From Streptomyces sp. NBC_00708 (lineage in GTDB: Bacteria; Actinomycetota; Actinomycetes; Streptomycetales; Streptomycetaceae): a DNA stretch of 64,000 bases. A model generated the notes under the pieces. The model had not been told where the DNA came from, did no database searches, and was given only the letters and a program-made list of their open reading frames with translations. How positions within the stretch are numbered: position 1 is the first letter of the stretch; every line of letters starts with the position of its first letter. The stretch is from the NCBI GenBank assembly GCA_036226585.1, contig CP108997.1, positions 1,488,001 through 1,552,000 of the forward strand. Reading direction: 5' to 3'. Positions 59,948-64,000 of the stretch are shown here, one piece after another. The position numbers and the translations under genes are program-made.

Positions 59948-61609
59948 TCAGCGCCCGCGCAGCTCGCGGTACTTGGAGGCGAGCGCGGCGGTCGAGCTGT
60001 CCAGCTGCTCGCCGCCCTCGCCCTTCGTCAGGACAGGCTCGATCTTCTTGGCGAGGACCTTGCCGAGCTCGACGCCCCACTGGTCGAAGGAGTCGATGTT
60101 CCAGATCGCGCCCTGGACGAAGACCTTGTGCTCGTACAGCGCGATCAGCTGGCCGAGCACGGACGGGGTGAGCCGGTCGGCGAGGATCGTCGTCGTCGGG
60201 TGGTCGCCCCGGAACGTCTTGTGCGCCACCAGCTCCTCGGGGACGCCCTCGGCGCGCACCTCGTCCGGCGTCTTGCCGAAGGCGAGGGCCTGGGTCTGGG
60301 CGAAGAAGTTGGCCATCAGCAGGTCGTGCTGGGCGACCAGGCCGGGCAGCAGGTCGTCGACCGGCTGCGCGAAGCCGATGAAGTCGGCCGGGATCACCTT
60401 CGTGCCCTGGTGGATCAGCTGGTAGTAGGCGTGCTGTCCGTTGGTGCCCGGGGTGCCCCAGACGACCGGGCCGGTCTGCCAGTCGACCGGATTGCCGTCC
60501 CGGTCCACGGACTTGCCGTTGGACTCCATATCCAGTTGCTGGAGGTACGCGGTGAACTTGGACAGATAGTGGCTGTACGGCAGCACGGCGTGCGACTGGG
60601 CGTCGAAGAACGCGCCGTACCAGACGCCCAGCAGGCCGAGCAGCAGCGGGGCGTTCTCCTCGGCGGGGGCGGTTCGGAAGTGCTCGTCGACGAGGTGGAA
60701 GCCGTCGAGCATCTCGCGGAACCGGTCCGGGCCGATGGCGATCATCAGCGAGAGGCCGATGGCGGAGTCGTACGAGTAGCGGCCGCCGACCCAGTCCCAG
60801 AACTCGAACATGTTGTCGGTGTCGATGCCGAAGTCCGCGACCTTGCCGGCGTTCGTCGAGAGGGCCACGAAGTGCTTGGCGACGGCGTCCTGACCGGCCC
60901 TCAGCCCGGTGAGCAGCCAGTCGCGGGCGGAGGTGGCGTTGGTGATCGTCTCGATCGTGGTGAAGGTCTTCGACGCGATGATGAACAGCGTCTCGGCCGG
61001 GTCCAGGTCGTGGACGGCCTCGTGCAGGTCGGCGCCGTCCACATTGGAGACGAACCGGAAGGTGAGCGAGCGGTCCGTGAAGGAGCGCAGCACCTCGTAG
61101 GCCATGGCGGGGCCGAGGTCGGAGCCGCCGATGCCGATGTTGACGATGTTCTTGATCGGCTTGCCGGTGTGGCCGGTCCACTCCCCCGACCTGACCCGGT
61201 CGGAGAAGGCCGCCATCTTGTCGAGCACCGCGTGCACGGCCGGCACCACGTTCTCGCCGTCGACCTCGATCACGGCGTCGCGCGGAGCGCGCAGCGCGGT
61301 GTGCAGGACGGCGCGGTCCTCGGTGGTGTTGATCTTCTCGCCGCGGAACATGGCGTCGCGCAGCCCGGCGACGTCGGTGGCGACGGCCAGCTCGCGCAGC
61401 AGCCCCAGCGTCTCGTCGGTGACCAGGTGCTTGGAGTAGTCGAGGTACAGGTCGCCGACCCGCAGGGTGTACCCGGTGCCGCGCGCCGGGTCGTCCGCGA
61501 ACAGCCGGCGCAGGTGGGCCGACCCGAGCTGCTCACGGTGCTTGCCCAGCGCGGCCCATTCCGGCGTCTGGTTGAGCCTGGTACGGCTTGTTGCGTTCAT
61601 CCCGGACAT
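59948..61609 (-). CDS. pgi: Glucose-6-phosphate isomerase
   Basis: 553 residues, the classic long PGI form. [30 protein letters not shown], the catalytic Glu in [22 protein letters not shown] and DQWGVELGK near the end are intact. ATG 61609 has AAGTGGG upstream; 61600 is an alternative. Connects the pentose phosphate products to glycolysis encoded beside it. Confidence 0.97.
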   Translation of the reverse strand: MSGMNATSRTRLNQTPEWAALGKHREQLGSAHLRRLFADDPARGTGYTLRVGDLYLDYSKHLVTDETLGLLRELAVATDVAGLRDAMFRGEKINTTEDRAVLHTALRAPRDAVIEVDGENVVPAVHAVLDKMAAFSDRVRSGEWTGHTGKPIKNIVNIGIGGSDLGPAMAYEVLRSFTDRSLTFRFVSNVDGADLHEAVHDLDPAETLFIIASKTFTTIETITNATSARDWLLTGLRAGQDAVAKHFVALSTNAGKVADFGIDTDNMFEFWDWVGGRYSYDSAIGLSLMIAIGPDRFREMLDGFHLVDEHFRTAPAEENAPLLLGLLGVWYGAFFDAQSHAVLPYSHYLSKFTAYLQQLDMESNGKSVDRDGNPVDWQTGPVVWGTPGTNGQHAYYQLIHQGTKVIPADFIGFAQPVDDLLPGLVAQHDLLMANFFAQTQALAFGKTPDEVRAEGVPEELVAHKTFRGDHPTTTILADRLTPSVLGQLIALYEHKVFVQGAIWNIDSFDQWGVELGKVLAKKIEPVLTKGEGGEQLDSSTAALASKYRELRGR

Positions 61610-61728
61610 CAGCCCACTTCTCTCGTAACCGCAGTTCCCCGCTGCCCCTCCAACCTAATTGATCAGGCGGCCGGACGTGACAACGGCGGGCTGCGGCACA
61701 AGATCCGGACAGGATCTGGGGAAGCACT

Positions 61729-61759
61729 CCGGCCGGGCACCCAGGGGGTGTCCGGCCGG
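61729..61759 (-). terminator. Hairpin terminator after rbpA
   Basis: 14-bp stem with one G-T pair (61729-61742 with 61746-61759) and a 3-nt loop, 10 nt past the rbpA stop. Confidence 0.65.
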
Positions 61760-61768
61760 TGAACGTCT

Positions 61769-62104
61769 CTAGATCTCGCCGCGGAGCTTCGCGAGGGCCT
61801 CGGCGAGAATGGCCTCGCCGTCCGCGTCGCTGCGCCGCTCGCGTACGTACGCGAGGTGCGTCTTGTACGGCTCGGTGCGCGGCGGGTCCGGCGGGCTCTC
61901 CGGGTCCTGGCCGGCCGGGAAACCGCAGCGCGGGCAGTCCCAGGTGTCCGGCACCTGCGCGTCATGGGCGAAGCTGGGCTGCGTCTCGTGCCCGTTCGAG
62001 CACCAGAAGGAGATGCGGAGCCGTGGCGCGGACTCGCCGCGCTCGGCCTCCCCCATCGGCCCCGCTCCGACCCGGCTTCCCCGGATCGCGTTGCCACTTG
62101 CCAC
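61769..62104 (-). CDS. rbpA: RNA polymerase-binding protein RbpA
   Basis: 111 residues; stabilises the principal sigma factor on RNA polymerase and is found only in actinobacteria. Zinc ligands are in FWCSNGHE and WDCPRCGFPAG. The basic N-terminal NAIRGSRVGAGPMGE and the C-terminal sigma-interaction helix (PYKTHLAYVRERRSDADGEAILAEALAKLR) are intact. GTG start with AGGGAG upstream. Confidence 0.97.
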   Translation of the reverse strand: MASGNAIRGSRVGAGPMGEAERGESAPRLRISFWCSNGHETQPSFAHDAQVPDTWDCPRCGFPAGQDPESPPDPPRTEPYKTHLAYVRERRSDADGEAILAEALAKLRGEI

Positions 62105-62143
62105 GGTCGTAACTCCCTGCGTGATGGTGCTCGAAGATGCCCC

Positions 62144-62171
62144 AGTCTACGTAAGGCCCAACGCGCGTCCA
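62144..62171 (-). promoter_or_regulatory. Candidate rbpA promoter
   Basis: Minus strand TGGACG (62171-62166), 16-bp spacer, TAGACT (62149-62144), giving a leader of about 33 nt. I saw no clear GGAAT-N18-GTT sigma-R site on this strand. Confidence 0.45.
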
Positions 62172-62213
62172 GTGAAAGGAGTTACACCGTCACCGGGAAT
62201 CGCGTACGACGGG

Positions 62214-62450
62214 TCAGTTGTCCAGCTTGATGAGCAGACCAAGCACCACGATGCACGCGAACCAGCCCAGACCGACCACCACGGTGATGCGGTCGAGGTT
62301 GCGCTCGGCGACCGAGGAACCGCCGACGGAGGACTGCATGCCGCCACCGAACATGTCGGAGAGACCGCCGCCCTTGCCCTTGTGCATCAGCACCAGCAGC
62401 ATCAGCAGCAGGCTGAAGACGATCAGGGCGATCTCGAACCCCAGAATCAC
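62214..62450 (-). CDS. secG: Protein translocase subunit SecG
   Basis: 78 residues with two membrane helices (about 3-22 and 55-74) and the intervening loop GKGGGLSDMFGGGMQSSVGGSSVAERNLDR typical of SecG, part of the SecYEG channel. GTG start. Lies between rbpA and tpiA as in other streptomycetes. Confidence 0.93.
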   Translation of the reverse strand: MILGFEIALIVFSLLLMLLVLMHKGKGGGLSDMFGGGMQSSVGGSSVAERNLDRITVVVGLGWFACIVVLGLLIKLDN

Positions 62451-62495
62451 GGCTGGTCCCTACTTTCCGGAAATACCGACTGCTAGTGCGAACAA

Positions 62496-62528
62496 CGGGG
62501 GCCGGGAGGCTGCCCTCCCCGGCCCCCG
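62496..62528 (-). terminator. Hairpin terminator of the pgk-tpiA operon
   Basis: CGGGGGCCGGG (62496-62506) pairs with CCCGGCCCCCG (62518-62528), with further pairing inside the 11-nt centre, 32 nt past the tpiA stop. Confidence 0.7.
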
Positions 62529-62560
62529 CAAGGGTACGACGGATCCGCGCTACCGCATAC

Positions 62561-63337
62561 TCACTGGTCGCGGAAGCGGACGATCTTGACGAACTCGTCC
62601 GCGTCCAGCGCCGCGCCGCCGATCAGGGCGCCGTCGACGTCGGGCTGGGCCATGATCGCGGCCACGTTGCCGGACTTGACCGAGCCGCCGTACTGGATAC
62701 GGACCGCGTCGGCCAGCTCCTGCGAGTACAGCTCGGCGAGGCGGACGCGGATCGCACCGCAGACCTCCTGCGCGTCCTCGGGGGTGGCGACCTCGCCGGT
62801 GCCGATGGCCCAGACCGGCTCGTAGGCGATCACGATGGACTCGGCCTGCTCGGCCGGGATGTCCTTCAGGGCGCCGTCGAGCTGCGCGAGGGTGTACGCG
62901 ACCTGGTCGCCGGCCTTGCGGACGTCCAGGCCCTCACCGACGCACAGGATCGGGGTCAGGCCGTGCTTGTACGCGGCCTTCACCTTGGCGTTGCAGACCT
63001 CGTCGGTCTCGGCGTGGTACTGGCGGCGCTCGCTGTGGCCGACAGCGACGAAGGTGCACTTCAGCTTGGCGAGCATCGGGCCGGAGATCTCACCGGTGTA
63101 CGCGCCGGAGTCGTGCGCCGAGATGTCCTGGGCGCCGTACTTGATCTTCAGCTTGTCGCCGTCGACCAGCGTCTGCACGGAGCGCAGGTCGGTGAAGGGC
63201 GGCAGGACGGCGACCTCTACGGCGTCGTAGTCCTTGTCGGCCAGGGCGAAGGCGAGCTTCTGGACGTGGGCGATGGCCTCGAGGTGGTTGAGGTTCATCT
63301 TCCAGTTGCCCGCCATCAGCGGGGTGCGAGTGGTCAT
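62561..63337 (-). CDS. tpiA: Triosephosphate isomerase
   Basis: 258 residues. GNWKMN (substrate Lys), electrophile His in [12 protein letters not shown], catalytic Glu in [12 protein letters not shown] and the phosphate loop [11 protein letters not shown] are intact. ATG lies 6 nt after the pgk stop, so the pair is one operon. Confidence 0.97.
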   Translation of the reverse strand: MTTRTPLMAGNWKMNLNHLEAIAHVQKLAFALADKDYDAVEVAVLPPFTDLRSVQTLVDGDKLKIKYGAQDISAHDSGAYTGEISGPMLAKLKCTFVAVGHSERRQYHAETDEVCNAKVKAAYKHGLTPILCVGEGLDVRKAGDQVAYTLAQLDGALKDIPAEQAESIVIAYEPVWAIGTGEVATPEDAQEVCGAIRVRLAELYSQELADAVRIQYGGSVKSGNVAAIMAQPDVDGALIGGAALDADEFVKIVRFRDQ

Positions 63338-63343
63338 GAAAGG

Positions 63344-64000
63344 TCAGTCCTCCAGAGCGGCGAGGCCGGGAAGCGTCTTGCCCTCGAGGTATTCGAGGCT
63401 GGCACCGCCACCGGTCGAGATGTGTCCGAACGCGTTCTCGTCGAAGCCCAGGATGCGGACCGCGGCGGCGGAGTCGCCACCGCCGACCACGCTGAAGCCC
63501 GAGGAGTCGACGAGGGCCTGGGCGACGGCCCGGGTGCCCTCGGCGAAGTCGGGGTGCTCGAAGACGCCCATCGGGCCGTTCCAGAAGACGGTGGCCGCGT
63601 CGGCGAGCTTCGATGCGTAGAGCTTGTTGGTCTCCGGACCGTTGTCCAGGCCCATCTGCCCGGCCGGCATGGCGTCCGCGGGGACGGTCTCCGGGTGGGC
63701 CGGGGCCTTGGTCTTGAGGTCGGGGAAGGAGGGCGCGACGACCACGTCGACGGGGAGCACGAACTCCACGCCCTTCTCCTCGGCGCGCCGCAGGTACTCC
63801 TGGACGGCCGGGATCTGGTCCTCCTGGAGCAGCGAGCTGCCGACCTCGTGGCCCTGGGCCTTGAGGAAGGTGTACGCCATGCCGCCGCCGATCAGGATGC
63901 GGTCGGCGCGCTCCAGCAGGTGGTCGATGACGCCGAGCTTGTCGGAGACCTTGGCGCCGCCGAGCACGACGGCGTAGGGCCGCTGCACGTCGTCGGTGAG
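63344..64000 (-). CDS. pgk: Phosphoglycerate kinase, C-terminal part (5' end outside the window)
   Basis: 219 codons, continuing beyond the window. [40 protein letters not shown] begins the nucleotide-binding domain, with [20 protein letters not shown] and [48 protein letters not shown] at the end, all typical of PGK. Catalyses ATP formation from 1,3-bisphosphoglycerate. Confidence 0.97.
   Translation of the reverse strand, partial: LTDDVQRPYAVVLGGAKVSDKLGVIDHLLERADRILIGGGMAYTFLKAQGHEVGSSLLQEDQIPAVQEYLRRAEEKGVEFVLPVDVVVAPSFPDLKTKAPAHPETVPADAMPAGQMGLDNGPETNKLYASKLADAATVFWNGPMGVFEHPDFAEGTRAVAQALVDSSGFSVVGGGDSAAAVRILGFDENAFGHISTGGGASLEYLEGKTLPGLAALED

Noticed and set aside
58883..61762. Open frame of 959 codons on the plus strand
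   Set aside because: It crosses the pgl, VOC and pgi genes in wrong frames or strand; no family similarity.
62160..62200. Sigma-R type promoter for rbpA
   Set aside because: A GGGAAT occurs but on the plus strand with wrong spacing; no GGAAT-N18-GTT reads toward rbpA.

Overview
The window reads as the chromosome of a Streptomyces-type actinomycete. Third codon positions are almost all G or C, GTG starts are common, genes overlap as ATGA or GTGA, and intergenic hairpins lack U-tracts. From about 33 kb onward the gene order (dapA, dapD, suf operon, ctaA/ctaB, tkt-tal-zwf-opcA-pgl, pgi, rbpA, secG, tpiA, pgk) matches the order I know for this genus. I see no rRNA, tRNA, CRISPR array, insertion sequence or phage gene.

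1-27.4 kb is an accessory carbohydrate region centred on pectin and uronic acids. Extracellular enzymes (pectate lyase, pectinesterase, rhamnogalacturonan acetylesterase) and a GH43 glycosidase sit with a sugar ABC importer, a Gfo/Idh oxidoreductase and a DUF6807 protein. Intracellular catabolism is oxidative. One branch has an IlvD/Edd-type sugar-acid dehydratase and a DapA-fold enzyme under a GntR regulator. The other has uronate dehydrogenase and 5-dehydro-4-deoxyglucarate dehydratase from divergent promoters. Both should deliver 2,5-dioxopentanoate to the ketoglutarate-semialdehyde dehydrogenase beside an IclR regulator, ending in 2-oxoglutarate. Similar 16-bp GTTC/GAAC-type palindromes occur at three of these promoters. 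Inserted at 3.1-9 kb is an unrelated signalling and cell-wall block: membrane protein, histidine kinase, response regulator, class B penicillin-binding protein, and a SigE-type sigma factor with a membrane partner.

27.4-41.3 kb holds small independent units: a two-domain TerD protein, a PhoX-like secreted protein, conserved hypotheticals, an acetyltransferase, dapA and dapD (lysine/diaminopimelate), an MFS exporter divergent from an HxlR-peroxiredoxin fusion, a secreted alpha/beta hydrolase, a TetR/SMR pair, a multispanning membrane protein and a VOC protein.

41.4-48 kb is the SUF iron-sulfur assembly operon (sufR-sufB-sufD-Rieske-sufC-sufS-sufU-sufT) with a SufR-type palindrome on its promoter. 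48-52.4 kb has a DrrAB-like ABC exporter and the heme O/A synthesis genes ctaA and ctaB. 52.9-59.5 kb is the pentose phosphate operon. 59.9-64 kb holds pgi, rbpA, secG, tpiA and the 3' part of pgk.

Ten promoters between 27 and 51 kb place a TANNNT-like -10 element 6-8 nt before the start codon, with no ribosome binding site. That pattern indicates leaderless transcripts.
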